NCBI RefSeq assembly: GCF_031581065.1 | Contig: NZ_JAVLBN010000003.1 | Span: 1-64,000 of the forward strand | DNA length: 64,000 nt | DNA from: Salibacter sp031581065 | GTDB taxonomy: Bacteria > Bacteroidota > Bacteroidia > Flavobacteriales_G > Salibacteraceae | Direction: 5' to 3' | In this document: in pieces, positions 9,116 through 18,587 of the stretch | Layout: every line of letters starts with the position of its first letter | Numbering within the stretch: the first letter of the stretch is position 1 | The notes under the pieces: model-generated | The model's database searches: none | What the model was told of the DNA's origin: nothing | The model's input: only the letters and a program-made list of their open reading frames with translations | Translations under genes and position numbers: made by a program

Positions 9116-10144
9116 TTATTCAGTGCCCTCGTCATTTGTAATTTCCTGAGCGCTTTCGTCAAGAATTTTGAATAACTGATCGAGGTTTGGCGTGAGGATT
9201 ACTTCAATTCTGCGGTTTTTTGCTTTACTTTCAGGAGTGTCGTTTGATGCGATTGGAAAGTGCTCTCCTCTACCGGCAGCTGTAAGCGTTTGTGGGTCGA
9301 TGGAGCTATTGTTCATCATAATTCTCACAACTGATGTAGCGCGCATCACAGAAAGGTCCCAGTTGTCTTTTATGCATGAAGAGCTTATAGGATCAGTATC
9401 GGTGTGGCCTTCAACCAGAATGGTGAGTTCATTTTGATTTTCCAAAGCTTTTGCTAATTGAACAACAGCTTTTGTACCTTCAGATCCGACACTTGTTGAG
9501 CCACTCGCAAATAGCAACTTGGCCTCCATTGAAACGTAAACGCGACCGTTGCGCTGTTCAACGGTAATACCTTTATCGGCAAAGCCTGTAAGTGCATCTT
9601 TTACTTTATCGCGTAGTGCTTTTACAGCAGCATCCTTTTGAGCGATTATATTTTCGAGTTCCTGGACGCGTTTTTCACGAGCCTTGAGTTCTTCCTGGAG
9701 TTTGTTGAGTCTTTTTTCTTTGTCATCCAGTTTTTTGTCGAGCAGCTTGAGTTTGTCTTCCTTGATTTGAAGGTCGTCCTGTAGCGCCATTACTTCGCTC
9801 ATCAGCTTGCGGTTTTCCGCATTCGACCCGCTTTCGAGAGCATCGGCCTTTTCACGAAGTTGTGTGTTGATTTTTTTGAGGCGATCAGTTTCGTGACGCA
9901 ATTGGCGGTACTGTTTTGCTGTGGAAGCCGTATCGTCAATCATTGATCTCACAGCCTGCTTGAGCTTTTTTACCTCAGCTTTGAGCTCGGCATTTTCAGT
10001 TTCCAGGCGGTCTTTTTCTCCTGCGAGGTACTCGCGTTCTCCCTCGCATTTGTCGTATTTTGTTTTGAGTTCTTCAACGCGCTTTACAGGGACGCACGAT
10101 GCAAACAGGGCGATGAACAAACTAAAAGCTATGAGTTTACGCAT
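9116..10144 (-). CDS. OmpA-family lipoprotein with coiled coil
   Basis: The frame extends to an upstream ATG at 10186, but the ATG at 10144 is the better start because it gives the lipoprotein signal 'MRKLIAFSLFIALFASC' with lipobox Cys. The mature protein has a long heptad-rich coiled coil (about 20-180: 'KTKYDKCEGEREYL', 'ELKAEVKKLKQ') and a C-terminal OmpA peptidoglycan-binding domain ('EGHTDTDPI', 'NWDLSVMRATSVVR', 'AAGRGEHFPIASN', 'NRRIEVILTP'). It is likely an outer-membrane lipoprotein that tethers the membrane to peptidoglycan. About 342 residues. Confidence 0.9.
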   Translation of the reverse strand: MRKLIAFSLFIALFASCVPVKRVEELKTKYDKCEGEREYLAGEKDRLETENAELKAEVKKLKQAVRSMIDDTASTAKQYRQLRHETDRLKKINTQLREKADALESGSNAENRKLMSEVMALQDDLQIKEDKLKLLDKKLDDKEKRLNKLQEELKAREKRVQELENIIAQKDAAVKALRDKVKDALTGFADKGITVEQRNGRVYVSMEAKLLFASGSTSVGSEGTKAVVQLAKALENQNELTILVEGHTDTDPISSSCIKDNWDLSVMRATSVVRIMMNNSSIDPQTLTAAGRGEHFPIASNDTPESKAKNRRIEVILTPNLDQLFKILDESAQEITNDEGTE

Positions 10145-10242
10145 GATACAGATACATTTTTTCCAATATACAAAGGTTGATGTCAAACGCGCTCAAAACA
10201 ATGGATATTGCGCTATTTTATGAACAGATGTCTTTTGACAAC

Positions 10243-11454
10243 CTAAGGGATTAGTAAAGAACTGTCACCGTAACTCAAAAACCTGAACTCATTGTTGAGC
10301 GCATAACCGTACACTTTTTTCCAGTCAGACCCAATAAGAGCTGCGACCAGTAGCAAAAGTGTGCTTCCGGGCTGATGAAAATTGGTGATGAGTCCGTCAC
10401 ACACCTTAAACTTGTATCCCGGGGCGATGATAATCTCAGTTTGTCCACTCAACTTGTCAAGTTTGTGGTGCTTCATGTATTCCAGAATCATTTGGAGCGA
10501 CTCACCTCTGGATGCATCCCACGGCTCATCGTAGGGTTCCCACTGCCCGATGCGAAACGGCATTTCCATTTTGAAGCCGTGCTTAGCGATTTGTGCGCCA
10601 ACCCAATAAAGACTCTCCATCGTGCGCATGGCAGTTGTTCCAACGGTTATGAGTTTTTTATCATCCGTTTTGAGTAGTTCTTCAATGGTTTTTTTATTCA
10701 CTTCAAAAAACTCACCGTGCATAGCGTGATCACCAATTTTATCGGTTTGCACGGGTCTGAATGTGCCGGCACTCACGTGCAGAGTAATTTGAGAAGAGTT
10801 GATTTTTGCTTTTTCAATATCGGTCAGAACCGAAGGCGTGAAGTGCAAACCCGCAGTGGGTGCAGCAACTGATCCTTCCACTTTGGCGAAAACTGTTTGA
10901 TAGCGTGATTTGTCTTCCTCCTCAGCTTCTCGTGTCATGTAAGGAGGTAATGGAACTTTTCCGGCTTCTTCCAAAAGTTGAGAAAAGGTGAAGTTTTTAG
11001 GCTCCCAGCTAAACTCGATCAAAAAGCGGACATCTTCCCTGTCGATTTTTTTGACATTCAATAGATCGCCTCTTCCCGTTTGGAGCGTGAGTTTTTCTTC
11101 TTTCCATTTTTTTGCTCCGCCAACCATGCACCACCAGCGTGTGCTTTTGGTTTGTGAAAGAGCCAGCTCAGCGCTCGGTTCTGACTGTGGCTCGAGACAA
11201 AATACTTCGATAACACGCCCGTTTCGGTTGCGGAAAAACAGCCGGGCGGGAACGACCTTTGTGTTGTTAAAAATTAGGTGACTGTTTGATGGCAGCTCTT
11301 TTGGTAGCTGATTGAAGGTTTTGTGATCGATTTGTCTCTTCCTGTAAGTGAGAAGTTTTGAGCTATCTCGTGGTTCAACAGGGTATTGAGCGATTTTTTC
11401 ATCGGGCAGGTTGTACTGGTAGCTCGCGATTGAAATTTCCTTGGGATGGGCCAT
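10243..11454 (-). CDS. queA: S-adenosylmethionine:tRNA ribosyltransferase-isomerase
   Basis: QueA transfers and isomerises the ribose of S-adenosylmethionine onto 7-aminomethyl-7-deazaguanine in tRNA, giving epoxyqueuosine at the wobble position of GUN anticodons. Recognised by 'YNLPDEKIAQYPVEPRDSSK' near the N-terminus, 'FNNTKVVPARLF', 'GSVAAPTAGLHFT', 'HVSAGTFRPV' and 'LITNFHQPGSTLLLLVAAL'. At 403 residues it is longer than E. coli QueA (356), as is common in Bacteroidota. No other queuosine gene is adjacent. One GGTCAGAACC motif lies inside it at 10822. Confidence 0.96.
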   Translation of the reverse strand: MAHPKEISIASYQYNLPDEKIAQYPVEPRDSSKLLTYRKRQIDHKTFNQLPKELPSNSHLIFNNTKVVPARLFFRNRNGRVIEVFCLEPQSEPSAELALSQTKSTRWWCMVGGAKKWKEEKLTLQTGRGDLLNVKKIDREDVRFLIEFSWEPKNFTFSQLLEEAGKVPLPPYMTREAEEEDKSRYQTVFAKVEGSVAAPTAGLHFTPSVLTDIEKAKINSSQITLHVSAGTFRPVQTDKIGDHAMHGEFFEVNKKTIEELLKTDDKKLITVGTTAMRTMESLYWVGAQIAKHGFKMEMPFRIGQWEPYDEPWDASRGESLQMILEYMKHHKLDKLSGQTEIIIAPGYKFKVCDGLITNFHQPGSTLLLLVAALIGSDWKKVYGYALNNEFRFLSYGDSSLLIP

Positions 11455-11468
11455 TCTTAACTTTTTGA

Positions 11469-11476
11469 CAAAAGTA
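11469..11476 (-). promoter_or_regulatory. candidate -7 element (TACTTTTG) for queA
   Basis: TACTTTTG on the minus strand, 14 bases upstream of the queA ATG, matches TAnnTTTG. It would give a very short leader. No matching -33 box was found. Confidence 0.35.
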
Positions 11477-11491
11477 AAGATGACGGATTTA

Positions 11492-11656
11492 TCAGCTATC
11501 TAGCTTTTCTATTTCTTTCAATACATCATCAGCTTCCTGCATTTTTTGATCGGCAGCCTTTCTGTCTTTATGCGATAGAGCGTGTGACTCCTCCATCAAT
11601 TTTTTGTATTTCTTTTGAAGTTTCTTTTTGGGATCAGAATTGAATAGTCCAAACAT
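11492..11656 (-). CDS. Lacal_2735-type small cytoplasmic protein
   Basis: A 54-residue, highly charged, probably all-helical protein. The frame opens at 11686, but the internal ATG at 11656 gives the family-typical start 'MFGLFNSDPKKKLQKKYKKL', so it is preferred. Small proteins with this N-terminus, followed by a Lys/Glu-rich helical hairpin ('ADQKMQEADDVLKEIEKL'), recur in Flavobacteriia; their function is unknown. It lies between the helicase gene and queA, on the same strand. Confidence 0.75.
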   Translation of the reverse strand: MFGLFNSDPKKKLQKKYKKLMEESHALSHKDRKAADQKMQEADDVLKEIEKLDS

Positions 11657-11704
11657 ATTATCTCTATTTATGATTAGAACAGTCATAGTCTGCTAATGTT
11701 CGCG

Positions 11705-14149
11705 CTATTCGAATTTCAATTGCATTTTTTGAATGCGGCTTTCGAGTGATTCTGCAATGAATTTTTCCCTCAATCGATCTACCATCACGGGAAAGGCGAA
11801 GGGAGTGGGCTTTTCAGGTTCTGACAGAATAAACTCCTGGCTGTTGATGCGTTCAAGTGTTTTGAATAGCCTGTTAAACTCGAGTTGAAACTCCATGGCT
11901 TCTTCAAATGCTTCTTTATAAAGTAGATTGCGCGGTTCGTAATCGCGAAATACATCGAAAAACAGTTGTGAGGAAGATTGCAGGTGTCGGTCAGATTTTG
12001 ATTTTCCGGGATAGCCTTTGAATACGAGTCCGCTAATGCCGGCAATTTCGCGAAACCTCCTTCGAGCCATTTCTGATGCATTGATGCTGTTTTGAATATC
12101 ATCCATCAAATGCTCAGTAGTGAAAAGGTTATTGTCAATTGCTTCCTGTATAGGTACCGGTTGATCGCTGAGTAATTCAAATCCGTAATCGTTGACTGCG
12201 ATAGAGAACGAGATAGGCTTGAGTAAACTCATGCGATAAGCGATTAGGCTGGCGATTCCTTCATGAACAAAGCGGCCGTCAAACGGATACATGCAGCAAT
12301 GGTGGCCCTCTTTACTTTCAAAAGATTCTATGAGAAACTCGTTTTCCAGCGGAACATGACTTCGCTCTTTTTGAAAGTTCAGGAGTGGCTGAATAGTCTT
12401 GAGTTCAACATCCGATCCGGTGTTTAAAATGGCTTCTTGCATTTTTTCGCGGAGCATTTCAGATAAGTTGCTGCTCAAAGGCATTCTTCCTCCCTGCCAA
12501 CTGGGAATTTTTCCGGTTTTGCTTTTACTCCTTTTTACCTGAACGACCATGTCTTTGATTCTCACTAGTTCAAGACTTCTTCCGGCAAACCAAAAGACAT
12601 CGCCAGGCTTGAGTTTTGAGATAAACGACTCTTCAATTGAGCCTATTCTTCCTCCTGAAACAAATTTTACCGTTAGCATAGCATCAGAGACGATTGCTCC
12701 AATTTGCAAGCGATGCCTCATGGCTACTTTTCTGCTCGTTACTTTGTAGAGATTGTCTTCCAGCACTTCAACTTTGTGGTATTCATTATAGCTGTGTAGG
12801 CTGTCACCTCCTGTTGTGATGAAATCCAGGCACCAGAGCCATTCATCATCATTGATACTGTTAAAACTGAATGTGGATTTTATCTGTTCCAGTGTTTCAT
12901 CGGGATAGAAACCATCACCAACAGCAAGAGTGGTGAGGTATTGAACCAAAACATCAAACGACCGGATATAAGGAGTTCGTTCCTCCATGTAATTTTGGTC
13001 GATCGCTTTTCTCAGTGCAGCCGCCTCAATCAGCTCGAGCGAATGAGTTGGAACGAAGTAGATTTTACTTTTCTCTCCCGGTCGGTGTCCACTTCTCCCT
13101 GCTCGTTGAGCAAACCGAGCTACTCCTTTTGGTCCGCCAATTTGAATAATCGTTTCAACAGGTCTAAAATCAACTCCCAGGTCGAGGCTCGATGTGCACA
13201 CTACAGCTTTTAGTCGTTCGTCATGCAGAGCATCCTCAACCCAATCGCGCAGTTCCCCTGAAATAGAGCCGTGATGCATGGCTATTTGTCCGGCTAATTC
13301 AGGATCTTCATCCAGAATTCGTTGATACCAAATTTCACATTGAGAACGCGTATTGGTGAAAATAAGAGTTGTTTTGCTTTCATTGATAATGGGGACAACT
13401 TTTGCCAGGAGCTTTATGCCGAGGTGCCCGCTCCATGGAAACTTTTCAACTTCATCGGGTAAAACAGAAATGATCTCGAGCTCTTTTTTGATATCTGCTT
13501 TAATGAAAGCCGTTTTTTGTGGGTCGTGGTCAGATCCGAGTAATACTTCCATCGATTCCTCCATATTACCGATCGTAGCTGAAATGCCCCATACGCGCAA
13601 TTTGTTGGAGAGGGATTTGAGTCTGCTCAGAGCCAGCTCCATCATCACCCCTCTTTTAGAGCCCATCAACTCGTGCCATTCATCACATACAACAGCTTTG
13701 AGGTTTTTGAATCGCTTTGAGGCATTTTTTTGTGCGAGGAGTAAGTGTAAACTCTCAGGAGTCGTGATCAATATTTGCGGCATTTTACGTGATTGGCGGG
13801 CTCGTTCTTTACTTGATGTGTCCCCGGTTCTGACCGAAACCTCCCAGGGAATATCGAGACCCTCAATCATTCTTTTACTGGATAGGTGAATTTCTTTACT
13901 CAGCGCCCGAATTGGCGTAATCCAGATGACTTGAAGTCCGCGAGGCTGTTTGTAGTTTGCTTTTTGTGAACTGAGATATTCAGCAACTATTCCGCCAAGC
14001 ATGGCATAAGTCTTCCCCGAACCTGTTGGTGCATTGATCAATCCGTTCTTTCCAGATCGATATGCTGACCAGGCTTCCTTTTGAAATGGAAAAGGCTTCC
14101 AGCCCTTATCAGAAAACCAGTTTTTAACTAATGATGTACCTGCTGCCAC
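11705..14149 (-). CDS. Lhr-like, ligase-associated DNA damage response DEXH-box helicase
   Basis: An 814-residue SF2 helicase. Walker A 'NAPTGSGKT', motif Ia 'ITPIRALSKEI', DEXH box 'VCDEWHEL', motif III 'GISATIGN', motif VI 'FAQRAGRSGHRPGE', then a winged-helix and Lhr-type C-terminal region. In many bacteria this protein is encoded beside an ATP-dependent DNA ligase, an exonuclease and a phosphoesterase as a DNA-repair set; none of these partners is in the window, so it is an orphan here. Start ATG at 14149 gives an N-terminus of normal length. Motif copies lie at 13528 and 13826. Confidence 0.9.
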   Translation of the reverse strand: MAAGTSLVKNWFSDKGWKPFPFQKEAWSAYRSGKNGLINAPTGSGKTYAMLGGIVAEYLSSQKANYKQPRGLQVIWITPIRALSKEIHLSSKRMIEGLDIPWEVSVRTGDTSSKERARQSRKMPQILITTPESLHLLLAQKNASKRFKNLKAVVCDEWHELMGSKRGVMMELALSRLKSLSNKLRVWGISATIGNMEESMEVLLGSDHDPQKTAFIKADIKKELEIISVLPDEVEKFPWSGHLGIKLLAKVVPIINESKTTLIFTNTRSQCEIWYQRILDEDPELAGQIAMHHGSISGELRDWVEDALHDERLKAVVCTSSLDLGVDFRPVETIIQIGGPKGVARFAQRAGRSGHRPGEKSKIYFVPTHSLELIEAAALRKAIDQNYMEERTPYIRSFDVLVQYLTTLAVGDGFYPDETLEQIKSTFSFNSINDDEWLWCLDFITTGGDSLHSYNEYHKVEVLEDNLYKVTSRKVAMRHRLQIGAIVSDAMLTVKFVSGGRIGSIEESFISKLKPGDVFWFAGRSLELVRIKDMVVQVKRSKSKTGKIPSWQGGRMPLSSNLSEMLREKMQEAILNTGSDVELKTIQPLLNFQKERSHVPLENEFLIESFESKEGHHCCMYPFDGRFVHEGIASLIAYRMSLLKPISFSIAVNDYGFELLSDQPVPIQEAIDNNLFTTEHLMDDIQNSINASEMARRRFREIAGISGLVFKGYPGKSKSDRHLQSSSQLFFDVFRDYEPRNLLYKEAFEEAMEFQLEFNRLFKTLERINSQEFILSEPEKPTPFAFPVMVDRLREKFIAESLESRIQKMQLKFE

Positions 14150-14265
14150 AATGAAGTAATTCCAAATAAACGTAAAATGTTCAACCTTCCTGTAATTTTA
14201 ATAAGTGCAAGAGACTTATATACTTGAGACTTTTTATATCAAAGGTCAAACTATGTTAACACAAG

Positions 14266-14550
14266 ATGCAAACCTTAGGGAAAATAAAAGGGGTAGATTT
14301 TATACAAACCGATATTAGTGTAAAAAAAGGCAGTGCTATAGTACCTTTACTCAGAAATAACCGAGGCCTTCATGGTTTTGTGAATAACAAGGTTTACGAT
14401 TACCGCGTTCAGGGTCTCGGGTTTGCTATAAGAAATAACATGATCAATAGCTTCCTAAGAGGAGAGGAAAGAAAAGTTGAACTCGAAGAAGTTGACTCAG
14501 ATAAAGTTGAAGAAGAAAACGAAGAAGAAATCACAGAGGAAGAGGATTAA
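14266..14550 (+). CDS. small protein with acidic tail, function unknown
   Basis: 94 residues. The N-terminal 65 residues ('MQTLGKIKGVDFIQTDISVK' onward) look like a small beta-rich domain; the last 25 are almost entirely Glu/Asp ('EEVDSDKVEEENEEEITEEE'). No family recognised. It is a lone plus-strand gene in a minus-strand block. Its stop overlaps the stop of the convergent DUF4837 gene: the four bases TTAA at 14547-14550 supply both stop codons. Coding status is supported by length, composition and tight fit, not by homology. Confidence 0.6.
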   Translation: MQTLGKIKGVDFIQTDISVKKGSAIVPLLRNNRGLHGFVNNKVYDYRVQGLGFAIRNNMINSFLRGEERKVELEEVDSDKVEEENEEEITEEED

Positions 14551-15587
14551 CGCTCTTCCTTTTTCTTACCCTTTTCTTTGAATCGGATTGATTTGATAAC
14601 AGCTTCTACTTCTCTCAAGTATTCACGTTTATCAAACTCAGGGGCGTAAGCATACCCGTAAGCCGTTACAACTTCATTTTTATGCTCATTCAAAATTGTG
14701 AGCATTACGAATGGTCCTCCCATCAGGTAGCCTTCTGTTCGCCAAAGACCGCGGACCTCTGTGGCAAAATGATCTCTGAAGTTGATTTCCTCAGCTCGCG
14801 GACGAACAAACCGGGTGTCAATGTCCATGTAAGAATTCTCAACCGGACCTGGAATGGTAGCCTTTAAAGCGCTATCGGCTTTGTTGATGATATTTGTTGG
14901 TTGGAGTTGATCGGGTGAGGTGTAAGGGTGTTTGAAAACCAACACCCCCTGGCTGATCTGATGCTTAAAGCCTCCTCTTTCGCGTTCACGTTCAAGCCTC
15001 AACCAAACAAAGTCTTTATTTGACTTGGCAAAATACATCCCTTTCATAGTCGTGATCTCAATATTCAATAAGCTGTCAATACGATCGTTGAGTTCTTCAC
15101 TTCCGGCACTTTTATTTTTGTGGTAGAGCCTGTCGAGAGATTTTGCTTCAAAGTAATCGATGAGGTTTTGCGATTCCTCGTTGAACTTTTTGATGAGTCC
15201 CTCTTCATCTTTCGCCTTGATGCGAACGATCAATTGATGGCGAGCCCACACGTTTTTTTGAATATCCATTTTAGGTCCGGTTACCCGTGTTGGATCGATT
15301 TCAAAAATGAGGATATTCCCAAACGACTTGTAGACCTTGCTAAAACTCTTGTCAGTAGTGTGCTGTACGTTGAAAATCGGTTCTGACTGTGGAAGGCCGT
15401 ATTGCGTTTTTCTCAGCTTTTCCCGAATCGTATCGCCAAGTTTTCCTTTCCACATATCCTGTTTTACCCAAACGATCAAGTCTCCTCCTTCTCCGCTCGC
15501 CATAGGCAAAAAGCGTTGGTTGTCTTCATCGCTCGAACAGCCGATGAAAAAGAGGACAGAAAGGAAAAATGCGAAATATTTAGCCAT
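14547..15587 (-). CDS. DUF4837 family lipoprotein
   Basis: 346 residues with lipoprotein signal 'MAKYFAFFLSVLFFIGCSSD' (lipobox FIGC). The body ('GGDLIVWVKQDMWKGKLGDT', 'RGLWRTEGYLMGGPFV', 'GYAYAPEFDKREYLREVEAV') matches the Bacteroidota-specific DUF4837 family, probably a periplasm-facing lipoprotein of unknown role. The start overlaps the end of the upstream lytic transglycosylase gene by 8 bases, which suggests a cell-wall-related operon. One motif-like GGTTCTGACT lies at 15379. Confidence 0.85.
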   Translation of the reverse strand: MAKYFAFFLSVLFFIGCSSDEDNQRFLPMASGEGGDLIVWVKQDMWKGKLGDTIREKLRKTQYGLPQSEPIFNVQHTTDKSFSKVYKSFGNILIFEIDPTRVTGPKMDIQKNVWARHQLIVRIKAKDEEGLIKKFNEESQNLIDYFEAKSLDRLYHKNKSAGSEELNDRIDSLLNIEITTMKGMYFAKSNKDFVWLRLERERERGGFKHQISQGVLVFKHPYTSPDQLQPTNIINKADSALKATIPGPVENSYMDIDTRFVRPRAEEINFRDHFATEVRGLWRTEGYLMGGPFVMLTILNEHKNEVVTAYGYAYAPEFDKREYLREVEAVIKSIRFKEKGKKKEER

Positions 15588-17061
15588 TTGTACCTACCAC
15601 TATTTTCATTCCCGGTTTTAAGCGGGAATAGTTGACGTTTTTATTCAGTTCTTTTAGCTGAGAAACGCTAATTCCGCGGGCTTTTGCAATGTCCCACAGC
15701 GTATCACCACTTTGTATTTGGTAGTAAACCTTGCCTCCATCTTGCACAACCTCAATTTTTTTCGGTTCACTTTTTTGAGCGTAATGGTTACCACCTTTCG
15801 GGTAAATCACAAGTCGCTGACCGATGTTTATGCGTGAAGACCTCAGGTTATTCCAGCGCATAATTTCACTGGATCTAACACCATAACGTTGAGCAATTCG
15901 TCCTAGTACATCACCGCTCCTTACACGGTAGTAAACGCGATCTTCTTCAAACTCTTTTAAGTTTCCGTCATTCTCTTCACCCATCGTCTCATAAGTGGAT
16001 GCTATGAGGGTATCCTGTTGCTCGTAAAATTCAAAAACCTTTTCGCGGGGGAGTCTCAGGATATTTGTTTTATCGCTGTAAGCAGGGATAAGATCACGCT
16101 TGTATGCCGGATTTAAAAAACTCAACTCTCTTTCGGTCAGATCCAGTTTTAAACTCAGTTCAGAGTAGAAAATTGGTCCTTTCACGTGAACGGTATCTGT
16201 CTCGAAGAAAGTTTTGAGTGGAGCTACACGGTTGATCTTGTATTCATCGGCATGTTCAAAAACGTAATATGCTGCGATAAAAGCCGGAACATAACCTCTT
16301 GTTTCACGAGGTAGAAAAGGGTAGAGATCCCAGTAATTTCCATCTTTAGACCCCGATCTTCTCATGGCTCGGTTCACGTTTCCGGGGCCGCAGTTGTAAG
16401 CTGCTAAAGCCAAATCCCATTTGTCATACATTCTGTATAAATACTTGAGGTATTGGGCTGCTGCATGAGTCGATTTAACCGGATCCATCCGTTCATCCAT
16501 GTAGGAGTTTTGTTCCAAATCATACATTTTACCTGTAGAGTACATAAACTGCCACATTCCCACAGCGCCAGCATGTGAACGAGCTCTTGGGTTGAGAGCA
16601 CTTTCCACAACTGCTAAATATTTTAATTCTAATGGAACATCGTGCTGATCGAGTACTTCTTCAAACATAGGGAAGTAATACTCGCTCAAACCGAGCATTC
16701 TGGAAACTTGTTCTCTCCTTTTTACTGCGTAAAGGTTGATGAAGGCTTCAACGCGATCGTTGTGAACCACATTGAATGGAGTGCGCAGATTCAGCGAATC
16801 CAAACGATTTTTCACAATGGAGTCGCTGAAAGTTGGAATTTCATTTTTGGGTATTTCCAAAAAGCCGGTATCAAAAGTCAGCTTTGCTGATTCTGCCATT
16901 TCAAAATACGGGGCATGCATCATGCTATCCATTGCCGCTACTAACGATGAGGTTTGTTCGATCACGGTAGTATCAATCGGTTCTGACTGTGAGCTATCTG
17001 GCTTTGTTGCCAACGCGCTCAATGAAAAAAATAAAAGACTTGTTAATGAAATCCACTTCAT
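15580..17061 (-). CDS. LysM-containing lytic murein transglycosylase (MltD-like)
   Basis: 493 residues: signal peptide 'MKWISLTSLLFFSLSALA', an SLT (family 1) catalytic domain around 130-265 with 'KYLAVVESALNPRA' (catalytic Glu in VVES), 'HAGAVGMWQFM' and 'ALAAYNCGPGNVNRAM', then two LysM domains at about 377-422 ('YYRVRSGDVLGRIAQRYGV') and 445-490 ('YYQIQSGDTLWDIAKARGI'). It cleaves peptidoglycan glycan strands to 1,6-anhydro ends in the periplasm. It is followed by the DUF4837 gene (8-base overlap). Confidence 0.93.
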   Translation of the reverse strand: MKWISLTSLLFFSLSALATKPDSSQSEPIDTTVIEQTSSLVAAMDSMMHAPYFEMAESAKLTFDTGFLEIPKNEIPTFSDSIVKNRLDSLNLRTPFNVVHNDRVEAFINLYAVKRREQVSRMLGLSEYYFPMFEEVLDQHDVPLELKYLAVVESALNPRARSHAGAVGMWQFMYSTGKMYDLEQNSYMDERMDPVKSTHAAAQYLKYLYRMYDKWDLALAAYNCGPGNVNRAMRRSGSKDGNYWDLYPFLPRETRGYVPAFIAAYYVFEHADEYKINRVAPLKTFFETDTVHVKGPIFYSELSLKLDLTERELSFLNPAYKRDLIPAYSDKTNILRLPREKVFEFYEQQDTLIASTYETMGEENDGNLKEFEEDRVYYRVRSGDVLGRIAQRYGVRSSEIMRWNNLRSSRINIGQRLVIYPKGGNHYAQKSEPKKIEVVQDGGKVYYQIQSGDTLWDIAKARGISVSQLKELNKNVNYSRLKPGMKIVVGTNG

Positions 17062-17090
17062 GGGTTGAAATTTATGCAGCTAATATGAAA

Positions 17091-17120
17091 AAACCATTGG
17101 CTGCTGTGAACCAATGGTTT
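17091..17120 (-). terminator. terminator downstream of gatA
   Basis: AAACCATTGG (17091-17100) and CCAATGGTTT (17111-17120) form a perfect 10-bp stem with a 10-base loop. Read on the minus strand the stem ends in a run of T (complement of 17089-17094), 36 bases past the gatA stop. Confidence 0.85.
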
Positions 17121-17155
17121 CGTTACTTTTACACAACGGAGTTTTAACGAAATAG

Positions 17156-18565
17156 TTACTCAGTTAGTGTGCTAGCGAAACTGAGCAACTTCTTTTCTTC
17201 GAATGAACCGGCCATTATTTGCAGTCCATAAGGCATTCCGTTGCTGTGAAATCCAGCCGGAATCGATATTGCTGGTGTCCCGGCCAAGTTGGAGTGGACC
17301 GTGAAAATATCTTCCAGATACATCGAAACGGGATCATTATCATTGGCTCCAAACTCAAAAGCTGTCTTTGGAGTTGTTGGAGACAGGATGAAATCATAAT
17401 CCCTGAGCATTTCATCAGTTTTTTCGCGAATAATTCTTCTAACTTTTTGTGCTTTAGAGTAGTAAGCATCGTAATAGCCGGCACTCAAAACAAATGTGCC
17501 CAGCATGATTCTGCGTTTTACCTCAGTGCCAAAGCCTTCAGTTCTCGACTTTACATAAGTTGATTCGAGATCCTCTGCCTGTTCGCTTCTGTAACCGTAA
17601 CGCATTCCGTCATAGCGCGACAGGTTACTCGATGCCTCAGCATTTGAAAGCACGTAATAAGTTGGAACGAGTTTATCTAAAATATCAAGACTCACATAAT
17701 CAATAGTGTGGCCTTGTTGTTTTAGCGAGTCTATTCTTTCTTCGAGATTCTTTTTTATTTCAGGATCGAGTCCGTCAGTCTCAAAAGTTTCTTTGATGAC
17801 TGCAATTTTTGCTTTGCCATCAAACTTTGGAGCTGTTGAATAAGCATCCGTCTTTTTCGTTGAGGCAGTGCTGTCTTTTTGGTCAGATCCGGCAATAACC
17901 TCCAGGATAAGTGCCGAATCTTCAACCGAGTTCGTAAGCGGGCCAATTTGATCGAGCGATGACCCGTAAGCGATAAGCCCCCAACGTGAAACTCTTCCGT
18001 AAGTAGGTTTGAGACCTACAACACCACAAAATGAAGCGGGTTGACGAATAGATCCACCAGTGTCGGATCCAAGAGTTGCAAGACATAATCCAGCAGCTAC
18101 AGCAGCTGCTGAACCACCGGATGATCCACCGGGTACCCGGTTCTGATCGTGAGGGTTTTTCACCGCACCATAAGCCGAGTGCTCATTAGAACTACCCATT
18201 GCAAATTCATCACAATTCAGGCGACCGATGATCACGGCATCCTCTTCGAGAAGTCTTTCCACAACGGTTGCACTGTAGAGTGACTCAAAGTTTTCCAGGA
18301 TTTTTGAGGAAGCACTCACAGCATGACCTTTGTAGCAAATGTTGTCTTTTAAGCCGATTACCATTCCCGCCAGCTTTCCGGCAGAGTTGTTTTTCAGCTT
18401 TTCGTCAACTTTTTTGGCCTGCTCGATAGCATCCTGATCAAAAACCTCGAGAAAGGCATTGAGCGACTCTTTTTCTTTAATGGTTTCAAGGTAGTTGCGC
18501 GTAATATCTACAACGGTTTTACCGTTTTCGATTTCGCGCTTTACCTGTTCAAAAGATGTGTACAC
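17156..18565 (-). CDS. gatA: Asp-tRNA(Asn)/Glu-tRNA(Gln) amidotransferase subunit A
   Basis: 469-residue amidase-signature enzyme that, with GatB and GatC, converts mischarged Glu-tRNA(Gln) and/or Asp-tRNA(Asn) to the amide. The catalytic Lys is in 'GLKDNICYKG', the cis-Ser and nucleophile Ser in 'PGGSSGGSAAAVAAGLC' and 'LGSDTGGSIRQPASFCG'. Length is normal. GatB and GatC are not adjacent, as usual in Bacteroidota. It lies 22 bases downstream of tatA and is closed by a strong terminator, so tatA-gatA is probably a two-gene unit. Confidence 0.96.
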   Translation of the reverse strand: MYTSFEQVKREIENGKTVVDITRNYLETIKEKESLNAFLEVFDQDAIEQAKKVDEKLKNNSAGKLAGMVIGLKDNICYKGHAVSASSKILENFESLYSATVVERLLEEDAVIIGRLNCDEFAMGSSNEHSAYGAVKNPHDQNRVPGGSSGGSAAAVAAGLCLATLGSDTGGSIRQPASFCGVVGLKPTYGRVSRWGLIAYGSSLDQIGPLTNSVEDSALILEVIAGSDQKDSTASTKKTDAYSTAPKFDGKAKIAVIKETFETDGLDPEIKKNLEERIDSLKQQGHTIDYVSLDILDKLVPTYYVLSNAEASSNLSRYDGMRYGYRSEQAEDLESTYVKSRTEGFGTEVKRRIMLGTFVLSAGYYDAYYSKAQKVRRIIREKTDEMLRDYDFILSPTTPKTAFEFGANDNDPVSMYLEDIFTVHSNLAGTPAISIPAGFHSNGMPYGLQIMAGSFEEKKLLSFASTLTE

Positions 18566-18587
18566 GTGATTGAGTTTTGAGAACGTG

